This document shows, in pieces, positions 8,226 through 16,220 of a DNA stretch of 64,000 nt (positions within the stretch are counted from its first letter, which is position 1; the number at the start of each line of letters is the position of its first letter). The notes under the pieces are model-generated. The model saw only the letters and a list, made by a program, of their open reading frames with translations. It was not told the origin of the DNA and did no database searches. A program made the translations under genes and the position numbers. The DNA comes from JAKAXG01 sp035702985 (GTDB taxonomy: Bacteria > Actinomycetota > Acidimicrobiia > Acidimicrobiales > Palsa-688): contig DASSZD010000070.1 of the NCBI GenBank assembly GCA_035702985.1, positions 1 to 64,000 on the forward strand. The letters run 5' to 3'.

Positions 8226-9455
8226 GTGCTCCAACCAGACGTAGACCCCACCGACGCCGGGTTCGACCCGGACCGGCTGGCTCACCTCGACCGGCACTTC
8301 GCCTCCTACGTCGACGACGGCAGGCTGCCCGGCTGGCTGATCCTGGTGGCCAGGGGCGGGCGGGTGGCCCACATGTCCACCTGCGGCCTGAGGGACCGGG
8401 AGCAGTCCCGGCCGGTGGAGCCGGACACGATGTGGCGCCTGGCGTCCATGACCAAGCCGGTCACCTCGGTGGCGGCCATGATGCTCTACGAGGAGGGGGC
8501 GTTCGAGCTCAAGGACCCCGTCTCGCGCTGGATCCCGGCGTTCGAGCACATGCGGGTGTACCGCTCGGGCAACTCCATCAAGCCGGACACCCGACCGGCC
8601 ACCGAGCCGATCCGGGTGTGGCACCTGCTGACCCACACCGCCGGGCTGACCTACGGGTTCCACCACACCCATCCGGTGGACGCCATGTACCGGTCGGCCG
8701 GTTTCGAGTGGGGCAGCCCGCCCGACGCCGACCTGGAGGCGTGCGTCGACATGTGGGCGTCGATGCCGTTGCTGTTCGAGCCGGGATCGGAGTTCAACTA
8801 CTCGGTGGCCACCGATGTCCTGGGCCGCCTGGTGGAGGTGATCTCGGGCCAGTCGCTCGACCAGTTCTTCCGCGCCCGCATACTCGGACCGCTCGGGATG
8901 GCCGACACCGCCTTCTGGGTGGACGACGCCCGCCGGGACCGGCTGGCGGCGGCCTACATGGCCAACCCCACCGGGACCTCCGCGCCGGCGCTGCTGATCA
9001 ACGGTGACTCCGCCCTGTCGCCCCCGGCGGCGTGGTCGGGAGGCGGCGGCCTGATCGGCACCGCCGGCGACTACTTCCGTTTCGCGGAGATGCTGCGCCG
9101 GGGCGGGGAGCTGGACGGGGTCCGCCTGCTGTCGCCCCGCACCGTCGCCTACATGACCCGCAACCAGCTCCCGGGCGGGGTGGACCTGGAGACCTTCGGC
9201 CGCCCGCTGTTCGCCGAGACCACCTTCGACGGCGTGGGTTTCGGGCTGGGGTTCTCGGTGGTCACCGACCCGGCGGCGGGCAAGGTCCTCACCAGCCGGG
9301 GCGAGTACGGATGGGGCGGGGCGTTCAGCACGGCGTTCTGGGTCGCCCCCGAGGAGGACCTGACGGTGATGTTCTTCACCCAGCTGCTGCCGTCGAGCAC
9401 CCACCCCATCCGCAGCCAGCTGAAGCAACTGGTCTACCAGGCCCTGGTCGACTGA
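8226..9455 (+). CDS. Serine hydrolase of the class C beta-lactamase family
   Basis: The 409-residue protein carries the nucleophile motif S74-M-T-K77 in RLASMTKPVTS, and a second motif Y192-S-V in EFNYSVATDVLG in the YxN position. A C-terminal GEYGWGGAFST block takes the place of the KTG/HxG strand. These are the marks of the AmpC/esterase-EstB/DD-peptidase fold. No signal peptide is seen, so it is probably a cytoplasmic esterase or lactonase-type hydrolase rather than a secreted beta-lactamase. It starts with GTG and lacks a Shine-Dalgarno site but has a TANNNT box. It converges with the next gene across a 15-bp gap. The substrate is unknown. Confidence 0.9.
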   Translation: MLQPDVDPTDAGFDPDRLAHLDRHFASYVDDGRLPGWLILVARGGRVAHMSTCGLRDREQSRPVEPDTMWRLASMTKPVTSVAAMMLYEEGAFELKDPVSRWIPAFEHMRVYRSGNSIKPDTRPATEPIRVWHLLTHTAGLTYGFHHTHPVDAMYRSAGFEWGSPPDADLEACVDMWASMPLLFEPGSEFNYSVATDVLGRLVEVISGQSLDQFFRARILGPLGMADTAFWVDDARRDRLAAAYMANPTGTSAPALLINGDSALSPPAAWSGGGGLIGTAGDYFRFAEMLRRGGELDGVRLLSPRTVAYMTRNQLPGGVDLETFGRPLFAETTFDGVGFGLGFSVVTDPAAGKVLTSRGEYGWGGAFSTAFWVAPEEDLTVMFFTQLLPSSTHPIRSQLKQLVYQALVD

Positions 9456-9470
9456 TCGGCGGCGGTCGGG

Positions 9471-10139
9471 TCAGGCCACGGCCGGCTCGGCCGGGCCGCC
9501 CGGCCGGGCCGGGGCCCCGGCGATGCCGGCACTGCCGCCCAGGGTCAGCAGCAGCCCCCGGGCCCGGCGCCGGCAGATCAGCACCGAGGACAGGGCCCCC
9601 GAGGACGTCCACAGCCAACCGCTCAGCGTGTGGGCGCCCAGGAACACCGGCAGCGGCACCGACAAAAGCAGGGCCAGGGTGGTGGCCCCGCTGCCCACGT
9701 AGGTGACCGTCCAGACCAGCGAAAGGGTGCGGACCAGGGACCTCCGCTCGGCGATGCCGTCGGCGACGTGGGGCACCAGGTCCCGGGCCAGGCGGACCAC
9801 CAGAGGCTCGGCACTGAACATGGTGGCCAGGAACATCAGGCCGAAACCGGCGGTCTCCACCACCGGGATGGCGAAGTACAGCACCGCCTGGCCGGTCGCC
9901 AGGGCCGAGACCGCCTTGAGGGTGGCCATGAACACCGTCATCATCAGCATCCCGGACACCCGCCGGCGGCGGAGGTACTGGTAGCCGGCGACCCCGTAGG
10001 CGTAGACGAGGGACACGACGATGGCCCACAGGACGGAGCCGGCGGCCAGCGCGGCGTAGAAGAGGGTGAGCGGTATGACGGTGGCGACCAGCACCGCCGG
10101 CAGCGCTCCCCGAGCCAGACGTAAAGCGGTGCGCCACAT
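9471..10139 (-). CDS. VC0807-family integral membrane protein
   Basis: From ATG at 10139 the product is 222 residues with about five to six transmembrane segments. Examples are VLVATVIPLTLFYAALAAGS, LWAIVVSLVYAYGVAGY, AVLYFAIPVVETAGFGLMF and the C-terminal FLGAHTLSGWLW region. The pattern matches the VC0807-like family of uncharacterised inner-membrane proteins. The frame is open to 10199, adding 20 polar residues that do not look like protein, so the inner start was chosen. A GC-rich 8-bp hairpin at 9488-9506 lies inside the last codons, close to the convergent gene end. The function is unknown. Confidence 0.7.
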   Translation of the reverse strand: MWRTALRLARGALPAVLVATVIPLTLFYAALAAGSVLWAIVVSLVYAYGVAGYQYLRRRRVSGMLMMTVFMATLKAVSALATGQAVLYFAIPVVETAGFGLMFLATMFSAEPLVVRLARDLVPHVADGIAERRSLVRTLSLVWTVTYVGSGATTLALLLSVPLPVFLGAHTLSGWLWTSSGALSSVLICRRRARGLLLTLGGSAGIAGAPARPGGPAEPAVA

Positions 10140-10237
10140 GATCTGATCTCTCGGATACCCGGCCGGATCGCTTGATACACCGGCAGGTCGGGCGACCATA
10201 CCTCAGGTCCCGACCCGCCGGGGCGCGGCGGGCGAAC

Positions 10238-10243
10238 TAGCCT
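10238..10243 (+). promoter_or_regulatory. TANNNT -10 box (TAGCCT) before a mini-ORF
   Basis: TAGCCT ends 6 nt before a GTG at 10250 that opens an 11-codon ORF. The spacing is the same as at other leaderless candidates in this window. Confidence 0.5.
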
Positions 10244-10249
10244 TTCCGG

Positions 10250-10285
10250 GTGCCCCCGACGCCGAGGCGGCGGACCGCCGGATGA
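10250..10285 (+). CDS. Candidate leaderless leader peptide (11 codons) coupled to the GT39 gene
   Basis: GTG at 10250 opens the frame VPPTPRRRTAG. Its TGA at 10283-10285 overlaps the ATG of the glycosyltransferase at 10282 (ATGA). A TANNNT box ends 6 nt upstream, which would make the mRNA start at or near this GTG, and the main ATG has no Shine-Dalgarno site of its own. Ribosomes would therefore reach the main gene by re-initiation. The Pro-Pro and Arg-Arg-Arg runs are the kinds of codons that can slow ribosomes, so attenuation is possible. It is very short and could be chance; the near-identical arrangement at 57828 argues for it. Confidence 0.4.
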   Translation: MPPTPRRRTAG

Positions 10286-11877
10286 CCCTCCCCGAGGTCA
10301 GAACCCCCACAGCCGCCCCCGTAGCCACCACGCTGCGGCCGGTCTGGCTGCGCCGGGACCGGGTGATCGTGGCCGCCCTGGTCGTGGTGGCCCTGGCCCT
10401 GCGGGTGCCCTACCTGGGCCGCTCCTACTGGATCGACGAGAGCGTCAGCCTGGGCATCGCGTCGCACCGACTTTCGCAGATCCCCACGCTTCTCCGCCAC
10501 GACGGTTCTCCCCCGCTCTTCTATTTGATCCTGCACTTCTGGATCGCCCTGTTCGGGACGTCCGAGGCGGCCACCCACACCCTCCCGCTGCTGGTATCGC
10601 TGCTCGCCGTGCCGGCGGGCTACTGGGCCGGGTGCCGGCTGTTCAACCGCCCCGCCGGGATCGCCGCCGCCGCCCTGCTGGCCACCAACCCGTTCCTCAA
10701 CTGGTACTCCACCGAGACCCGCATGTACACGCTCATGGTGCTGCTCAGCCTGGTGGGCGTCACCCTGGCGTGGCGGGCGTTCCAGGACCGCTCCCTGGTG
10801 CACGCGGCAGGCGCCGTCGTCACCTACGCGGCCATGCTCTACACCCACAACTGGGGGCTGTACCTGGCCGGGGCGACCGGGCTGATCCTCCTGTGGCTGG
10901 CCTGGTCGCAGGGCGATCGCCGCCTGGCCGCCTGGGTGGTGGCGGCCGGGGCGGCCACGCTGGCGCTGTGGGCGCCGTGGATCCCGTCGTTCATCTTCCA
11001 GGCCAAGAACACGGCGGCGCCGTGGGCGGCCCGGCCGGCCATAGGGGACTTCTTCGCCGATCCGTCCACCGCCCTGGGCGGCACCCTGGGGTTCCTGGTC
11101 GTACCGGCCCTGGCCGGCGGGGTGTGGGCGTGCCGCCACCGCAGCGACCGTCGGGACCGGTTCGTGGCCAGCGTGACCGGCGCCATCGCCCTGGTGGCGA
11201 CGGTGGCCGGGTTCGCCGGGGCGCAGATCCAGCCCTCGTGGACGGTCAGGTACCTGGCCATCATCGTCGGGCCCTACCTGCTGGCGGCGGCGGGCGTGCT
11301 GGCCGCCAGCCTGCCCGGCCGGCGGGTGCTGTGGGTGGTGTGCGCGGCGCTGGCCGGGTGGGCGGTGATCGGTTCGCTGCTGCCCAACCCCAACGGCCGC
11401 TACGCCAAGGACAACATGGCGGCCCTGGCCGCGGCGGTGGCTCCCCGCATGCGGGCCGGCGACCTGGTGCTGGTCACCCAGACGGAGCAGACCGCCGTCG
11501 CCTACCGCTACCTACCGGCCGGCCTGCGCTACGTGGACCCCACCGGAGCGGTGAGAGACCCGAGCGTGGTGGACTGGCGCAACATCGTCTCCCGGCTGCA
11601 GCACGCTTCAGCGTGCCGGGCGGTGGCCCCCGCCGTGGACTCGCTGCCCGTCGGCGACCTGGTGCTGGAGATCAACCCGGCCCGCAAGCTGGGCGCCAGC
11701 GGTTCGGCCTGGTCCAAGGCGGTGGCGAAGCAGGTTTCGGCCGACGACAACCTGTTGCGCCGCGACCCCGCTCTGACCGTCATCGGGATCTACCATCCGG
11801 GCCTGTCCCCCCGGCCCTACAGCCCCGTCGACGGGGTCCTCTTCCTGAAGACCTCGACGGCCCGGGCCTGCGGTTAG
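10282..11877 (+). CDS. GT39/PMT_2-type membrane glycosyltransferase
   Basis: The 531-residue multi-pass protein has the layout of ArnT/PMT-like GT-C enzymes. After a first helix (about 28-41) the first periplasmic loop carries D52-E53 in YWIDESVSLGIASH, the acidic pair used to bind the polyprenyl-phosphate sugar donor. HDGSPPLFYLILHFW follows, then roughly ten more hydrophobic segments and a soluble C-terminal domain from about residue 385. It presumably transfers a sugar from a lipid carrier to an envelope acceptor on the outer face of the membrane; donor and acceptor are unknown. The start overlaps the stop of an 11-codon mini-ORF. Thirteen bases separate it from the next membrane protein gene, so the two are probably co-transcribed. 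Confidence 0.85.
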   Translation: MTLPEVRTPTAAPVATTLRPVWLRRDRVIVAALVVVALALRVPYLGRSYWIDESVSLGIASHRLSQIPTLLRHDGSPPLFYLILHFWIALFGTSEAATHTLPLLVSLLAVPAGYWAGCRLFNRPAGIAAAALLATNPFLNWYSTETRMYTLMVLLSLVGVTLAWRAFQDRSLVHAAGAVVTYAAMLYTHNWGLYLAGATGLILLWLAWSQGDRRLAAWVVAAGAATLALWAPWIPSFIFQAKNTAAPWAARPAIGDFFADPSTALGGTLGFLVVPALAGGVWACRHRSDRRDRFVASVTGAIALVATVAGFAGAQIQPSWTVRYLAIIVGPYLLAAAGVLAASLPGRRVLWVVCAALAGWAVIGSLLPNPNGRYAKDNMAALAAAVAPRMRAGDLVLVTQTEQTAVAYRYLPAGLRYVDPTGAVRDPSVVDWRNIVSRLQHASACRAVAPAVDSLPVGDLVLEINPARKLGASGSAWSKAVAKQVSADDNLLRRDPALTVIGIYHPGLSPRPYSPVDGVLFLKTSTARACG

Positions 11878-11890
11878 AGGCCGGGACCGG

Positions 11891-13438
11891 ATGACGGCGG
11901 CCCTGCTCGCCGCCCTGGCGGTCGCCGTGGTGGAGGCGACCGGCCGGCGGGGGGTCGACCTGGCCGCCTCGGTGTACCGGGTGGACCGGTTCCGCCAGCA
12001 CGGCTTCGCCCTGTGGGACCCGTCCTGGTTCGGGGGGCACTGGACCCTCGGCTACAGCGTGCTGTACCCCCCCATGGCCGCCGCGCTCGGCATGGCGGTG
12101 CTGGCCGTGCTGTCGGCGGCGGCCAGCGCGCTGGCCTTCGACCGGTTGGCCCGGCCGGCGCTCGGCCCCGGCGGGTGGCCGGCGTCGCTGGTGTTCGCCG
12201 CCGGCACCGTGGTGCCGGCCGCCATCGGCCAGTTGCCGTTCCTGGCCGGGGAGGCGTTCGGGCTGCTGGCCCTGTGGGCCCTGGGCCGCCGCCGCTGGGC
12301 GGTGGCCGCCGGCCTGGCGCTGCTGTCCACCCTCACCAGCCCGCTCAGCGGCGCCTTCGTGGCCCTGGCCGCGGTGGCCTGGGCGGCGGCCGACCGGCCC
12401 GGGTGGCGGGCCCGGGCCGTCCCCGCCGCGGTGGTGGCCGCGGTGTCTCTGGCACCGACCGCCGCCACCGCCATCCTGTTCCCCGGGGAGGGCCCCATGC
12501 CCTACCCGGTCACCGACTACCTGTGGGAGGTGGCGGTGGCGGCCGGCGTGGCCCTCCTGGCCGGGCGGGCGTTTCCGGCGGTGCGGGCGGGGGCGGCGCT
12601 GTTCGTGCTGGCGGCCACCTTCGCGGTGGTGGTACCCAGCGCGCTGGGCGGCAACGTGGGGCGGATCGAGGACGTGGCCGCCCTGCCCCTGGCCGTGGGC
12701 CTGGCGTGGAGCCGGGTGCGGGCGCTGGCCCCTCTGGTCGCCGTCCCGCTAGCCCTGTCGCAGTGGGTCCCGGCGTGGGGGGCGCTGACGTCCATCCCGG
12801 CCGCCCCGTCGGCGTCCGTGGCGTTCTTCGTCCCGCTGGACCGGGCCCTGCTCCGCCAGGAGGCCCACGGGCCGCCCGGCCGGGTGGAGGTGGTGCCCAC
12901 CGCCTACCACTGGGAGGCGGCCTACGTGGCCCCGACCATGCCCCTGGCCCGGGGCTGGGAACGCCAGCTGGACGAGGCGGACAACCCGCTGTTCTACGCC
13001 GGCCGCCTGACCGCGGCCTCCTACCGGGCCTGGCTGGTCGACAACGGGGTGCGGTTCGTGGCCCTGCCGTCCGCCCCGCTCGACATGGCCGGCCGGGCCG
13101 AGGGCGCCCTGGTGTCGTCAGGCCGGGTGCCGGGGCTGGACCTGGTGTGGAGCTCGCCGGGCTGGCGCCTGTTCGCGGTGGCCGGCAGCCCCGGCCTCAC
13201 GTCCGGTCCGGCCCGGTTGGTCCGGGCGTCGGGGAGCCGGGTGGTGCTGCGGGCCACCGCCGCCGGCCGGGTCCTGGTGCGCATCCGCTACACCCCGGAC
13301 TGGACCGTCACCGGCGGAGCCGGCTGCGTGGCCCGCGGCGGCGGCCGGTGGACCGAGGTGGAGGTCCCCCGCCCGGAGCAGGTCACGCTGACGCTGTCGG
13401 TGCTGCAGCGGGCCGGGCCGGTCTGCCCGGTCAACTGA
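11891..13438 (+). CDS. Large multi-pass membrane protein, possibly GT-C-like
   Basis: I do not recognise a named family with confidence. The 515-residue protein has about eight to ten hydrophobic segments in its first 330 residues and a soluble, beta-rich C-terminal part. The first loop (ALWDPSWFGGHWTLGYSVLYPPM) resembles the region in YfhO-like or PTPS-related membrane proteins where an acidic residue and aromatic side chains face a lipid-linked substrate. Its place directly after the GT39 gene suggests a role in the same envelope-glycan process. It begins with ATG with no Shine-Dalgarno or TANNNT box, consistent with co-translation from the upstream gene. Confidence 0.7.
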   Translation: MTAALLAALAVAVVEATGRRGVDLAASVYRVDRFRQHGFALWDPSWFGGHWTLGYSVLYPPMAAALGMAVLAVLSAAASALAFDRLARPALGPGGWPASLVFAAGTVVPAAIGQLPFLAGEAFGLLALWALGRRRWAVAAGLALLSTLTSPLSGAFVALAAVAWAAADRPGWRARAVPAAVVAAVSLAPTAATAILFPGEGPMPYPVTDYLWEVAVAAGVALLAGRAFPAVRAGAALFVLAATFAVVVPSALGGNVGRIEDVAALPLAVGLAWSRVRALAPLVAVPLALSQWVPAWGALTSIPAAPSASVAFFVPLDRALLRQEAHGPPGRVEVVPTAYHWEAAYVAPTMPLARGWERQLDEADNPLFYAGRLTAASYRAWLVDNGVRFVALPSAPLDMAGRAEGALVSSGRVPGLDLVWSSPGWRLFAVAGSPGLTSGPARLVRASGSRVVLRATAAGRVLVRIRYTPDWTVTGGAGCVARGGGRWTEVEVPRPEQVTLTLSVLQRAGPVCPVN

Positions 13439-13450
13439 ACGGCCGGCCCG

Positions 13451-13456
13451 TAGAAT
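13451..13456 (+). promoter_or_regulatory. TANNNT -10 box (TAGAAT)
   Basis: TAGAAT is a near-consensus -10 element ending 10 nt before the GTG at 13467. Any 5' leader would be only a few bases long. Confidence 0.55.
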
Positions 13457-13466
13457 CGGGGCCGCC

Positions 13467-14117
13467 GTGCACGACCTGACCTGCGCCGAGGTGCTGGATG
13501 CCGCACCGCCGTTCGCCCTGGACATTCTCGAGCCGTCGCGCCGCTCGCTGGTCGCCGCCCACCTGATCCGCTGCCCGGAATGCCGCGACACGGTCACCGG
13601 GATGCAGGCGTCGGCGGCCGCCCTGCTGGACCTCGACGGCGCCGACTGGAGCCGGCCGTGCGAGGCCCGACCGGTACCGGACGGCCCCCCGGCGGCGGGT
13701 CTGCGGCCGGGGCGGCGGCGGGTCCGGCTGGTGATGACCGTGGCGGCCGCCACCCTGCTGGTGGTCGGCAGCGCCTTCGGCTCCGGGATGGGCGGGACGG
13801 GGCGCCACTCCCCCACGCCGGTGACCAGGGCCCCGCTCCTGGAAGGGGGCCGGACCGTCGGCTACGTGAACTTCTACTCCGGGCGGTCGCCGGCGCTGGA
13901 CCTCCAGGTGGCCGGGGTGGCCGCCCACGGGAGCGTGACCTGCGAGACCGTCGGCCTGGACGGGACGGTCACCCGGCTCGGATCGTTCGGCCTGTACCAG
14001 GGGCACGGCTACTGGGCCACCACCACTCCCGTCGATCCGAGCGGGGTCTCCTCGGTGGTGCTGGTGGACGGGCAGGGTCGCACGCTGGCCTCCACCACGC
14101 CGGCGGCGGTCTCGTGA
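13467..14117 (+). CDS. Orphan zinc-type anti-sigma-factor-like membrane protein
   Basis: The 216-residue protein begins with a zf-HC2-like domain whose H32-x3-C36-x2-C39 motif (AHLIRCPECR) is the zinc site of ZAS anti-sigma factors such as RsrA and ChrR. One transmembrane helix lies at about 83-102, and the remaining 110 residues form an extracytoplasmic beta-rich domain. That is the normal layout of a membrane anti-sigma factor, with the sigma-binding domain in the cytoplasm. No ECF sigma factor gene is adjacent or elsewhere in the window, which is unusual because they are normally paired. It starts with GTG behind a TAGAAT box. The sigma partner, if any, is unknown. Confidence 0.72.
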   Translation: MHDLTCAEVLDAAPPFALDILEPSRRSLVAAHLIRCPECRDTVTGMQASAAALLDLDGADWSRPCEARPVPDGPPAAGLRPGRRRVRLVMTVAAATLLVVGSAFGSGMGGTGRHSPTPVTRAPLLEGGRTVGYVNFYSGRSPALDLQVAGVAAHGSVTCETVGLDGTVTRLGSFGLYQGHGYWATTTPVDPSGVSSVVLVDGQGRTLASTTPAAVS

Positions 14118-14158
14118 GCCGTCCGGGAAAATAGGGCAGCCGGCGCCGGGCCGGCCGG

Positions 14159-14164
14159 TACCGT
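14159..14164 (+). promoter_or_regulatory. TANNNT -10 box (TACCGT), probable leaderless start
   Basis: TACCGT ends 7 nt before the GTG at 14172. No Shine-Dalgarno site is present. Confidence 0.55.
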
Positions 14165-14171
14165 CGGTCGG

Positions 14172-15380
14172 GTGCACCTGCTCCGCCGGCCCCGACTGGC
14201 CCTCCTGTTCGCCGGCGGGGCGCTCAACCAGATCGGGTCCTGGGCGTCGCTGATCGCGCTGTGGGGTTTCGCCGCCTTCCACTTCCACTCGAGCCCGGCC
14301 CAGGTGGCCCTCATCGGGCTGGCCTGGACGGTTCCCGGGGCGGTGTTCAGCGTGGCCAGCGGGTGGCCCATCGACCGCTTCGGGCCCCGGGCCACCCTGG
14401 TGGCGGCCAACGTGGTGGGTGGCGCCGCCGCCCTGGCCATGGCCGCGTCCTCCACGTACCGCACGCTGGTCCTCCTGGCCGTGCTGGCGGGCACGGCGGA
14501 GGCGTTCGGCCGGCCGGCCGGGATGAGCCTGCCGCCCCGGATCGTGGCCGACGAGGACCTGCTGGCGGCCAACGCCCTGATGGGTATGAGCGAGCAGTCC
14601 GCCATCGTCTTCGGCCCGCTGGTCGCTTCGGCGGCCATCGCCGGGTGGGGTCTGCGGGCCGCCTTCCTCGTCGATGCCGCCACCTTCGTGGCCGGGATCG
14701 CCGCCCTGCTCCCCCTGCGCATGGCGCCACTGCCGGCGGGGACGCCGGGGCCCTCCGCCCCGGCCGATCTGACCGCCGGGTTCCGCCTGGCCTGGCGGGT
14801 GGCGGACATCCGCCGCACCCTGCTCCTGGCCATGGTGGTGTTCTGCTCCTGGGGGGCGTTCGTGGTGATCGAACCGCTCTACGTCCGCGACGTGCTGCAC
14901 CGGTCTCCGGTGACCCTGGGGTACCTGCAGACGGTCTTCGGGGTCGGCCTGCTGGGCATGACCGCGCTGCTACCCCGCCTGGGGGACCGGGTGGTGTCGG
15001 TCCGGGCGCTGGCCGTCTCGGCGCTGGCGTCGGGAGGGGCGGCGGCCCTCTACGTCGGCACCCGTTACCTGCCGGTGGCCATGGCCGGGGTCTTCCTGTG
15101 GGGGGTGGTGACCGGGTTCTTCATGCCGCCGATGCAGACCCTGCTGCAGCGCTCAGCCCCGGTGGAGACCCACGGGCGGCTGATGGCCGCGGCCGGCACG
15201 GTCAACGGCGTGGCCAACCTGGTGGCCATCCCCGCCGGCGGCCTGCTGATCGGGCTGGTGGGGGTGTCGGGCACCGGCATGGTGGTCGGGGCGCTGCTCG
15301 TCGCCGCCGGCGCCGCCGGGTGGCGCGGCGGTCAGGCCCGGTTGAACAGTTCGTCCAGCGCGGCGGCCAGCGCCGGGTAG
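14172..15380 (+). CDS. MFS exporter (MFS_3/EntS-like)
   Basis: The 402-residue transporter has about twelve membrane segments in two halves. The first half contains LNQIGSWASLIAL in helix 1 and the loop-2 signature GWPIDRFGPRATLVAANV. The second half contains VVTGFFMPPMQTLLQRSAP and RLMAAAGTVNGVANLVAIPAGG. This resembles the enterobactin/macrolide-efflux branch (MFS_3) of proton-driven exporters. The substrate cannot be predicted. It starts with a GTG. Its last 49 bases overlap the convergent surE coding sequence, so no terminator can lie between the two genes. Confidence 0.88.
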   Translation: MHLLRRPRLALLFAGGALNQIGSWASLIALWGFAAFHFHSSPAQVALIGLAWTVPGAVFSVASGWPIDRFGPRATLVAANVVGGAAALAMAASSTYRTLVLLAVLAGTAEAFGRPAGMSLPPRIVADEDLLAANALMGMSEQSAIVFGPLVASAAIAGWGLRAAFLVDAATFVAGIAALLPLRMAPLPAGTPGPSAPADLTAGFRLAWRVADIRRTLLLAMVVFCSWGAFVVIEPLYVRDVLHRSPVTLGYLQTVFGVGLLGMTALLPRLGDRVVSVRALAVSALASGGAAALYVGTRYLPVAMAGVFLWGVVTGFFMPPMQTLLQRSAPVETHGRLMAAAGTVNGVANLVAIPAGGLLIGLVGVSGTGMVVGALLVAAGAAGWRGGQARLNSSSSAAASAG

Positions 15381-16183
15381 ATGGCGTCCTCGGCGCCGTG
15401 GTCGTCGAGCCCCTCCACCTCGGTCAGGTGGCCGAGCAGGGTGAGCGACACCCGGTCCCGCTCCACCGCCCCGCCGTCGGTACCCTCCGGCAGCGACACC
15501 GCGTCGCCCCATTCCATCACCACCCGGTAGGCGCCCGAGTGCCCCTCGTGGGGCTCCAGACGGGCGTCGGCGATCACCCGGGGCGGGACCCGCCCGATGG
15601 AGGTCCGTTCCCAGCCGGCCATGTCGGCGAGGGCCAGGTTGGGCACGTTCAGGTTCACGACCATGGGGGCCAGCAGGCCGTGACCGGCCAGGCCCGCGGT
15701 CACGGCCGACGCCACCTGGGCGGCGGCTTCCCAGTGCAGGCCCTTGAGCATCTCGTCCCAGCCCTGGCCCTCGATGCCGTAGCCCTCGACGGCCTGGCTC
15801 ACGGCGATGGCCGGCAGCCCCCGGCTGCGGGCGGTGAGGGCGGCCCCCACCGTGCCCGAGTGGTACACCGAGCGTCCCACGTTGACCCCCGGGTTGATGC
15901 CCGACACCACCAGGTCGAAGGCCCGGTCGAACACCCCCAGGGTGGCGAACATGACGCACAGAGCCGGCGGCCCGCTCACCGTCCACGCCTCCCCGACGCC
16001 GTCCACCCGGGCCCGGCGGACCTCCGGTCGCAGCTCGTTGAGCGCCCCGAGCGACGCCGACGCCCCCGAGTACTCCCGGTCGGGGGCCACCACGGTCACG
16101 TCGCCGTGGGCGGCGACCGCCCCGGCCAACCAGGCCAGCCCCTCGGAATCGATACCGTCGTCGTTGGTGACCAGAATTCTCAC
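15332..16183 (-). CDS. surE: 5'/3'-nucleotidase SurE
   Basis: The 283-residue metal-dependent phosphatase hydrolyses nucleoside monophosphates and short polyphosphates. The N-terminal ILVTNDDGIDSEGL supplies the metal ligands D8 and D9. S39 lies in DREYSGAS and N97 in VVSGINPGVNVG, completing the four-ligand site of SurE, and YHSGTVGAA follows at 107-115. The length fits the family. The start is GTG (VRILVTNDD). Upstream on its own strand is TAACAC at leaderless spacing, one base off the window's TANNNT pattern. The 3' end overlaps the convergent MFS gene by 49 bp. In many bacteria SurE is tied to stationary-phase survival; here no repair partner is adjacent. Confidence 0.95.
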   Translation of the reverse strand: MRILVTNDDGIDSEGLAWLAGAVAAHGDVTVVAPDREYSGASASLGALNELRPEVRRARVDGVGEAWTVSGPPALCVMFATLGVFDRAFDLVVSGINPGVNVGRSVYHSGTVGAALTARSRGLPAIAVSQAVEGYGIEGQGWDEMLKGLHWEAAAQVASAVTAGLAGHGLLAPMVVNLNVPNLALADMAGWERTSIGRVPPRVIADARLEPHEGHSGAYRVVMEWGDAVSLPEGTDGGAVERDRVSLTLLGHLTEVEGLDDHGAEDAIYPALAAALDELFNRA

Positions 16184-16208
16184 GCCCGCCGTGTTACCAC
16201 GCCCGGAC

Positions 16209-16214
16209 TAGCTT
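16209..16214 (+). promoter_or_regulatory. TANNNT -10 box (TAGCTT), probable leaderless start
   Basis: TAGCTT ends 6 nt before the ATG at 16221. The spacer GAGGAC could also act as a weak ribosome site if the mRNA began further upstream. Confidence 0.5.
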
Positions 16215-16220
16215 GAGGAC

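Noticed and set aside
8226..9455. Calling the serine hydrolase an AmpC beta-lactamase
   Set aside because: There is no signal peptide and the KTG motif is not clear, so a general esterase/hydrolase call is safer.
9488..9506. 8-bp GC hairpin inside the end of the VC0807-like gene as a terminator
   Set aside because: It is within coding sequence with no T-run, and stems of this size made only of G and C arise easily here; not listed as a feature.
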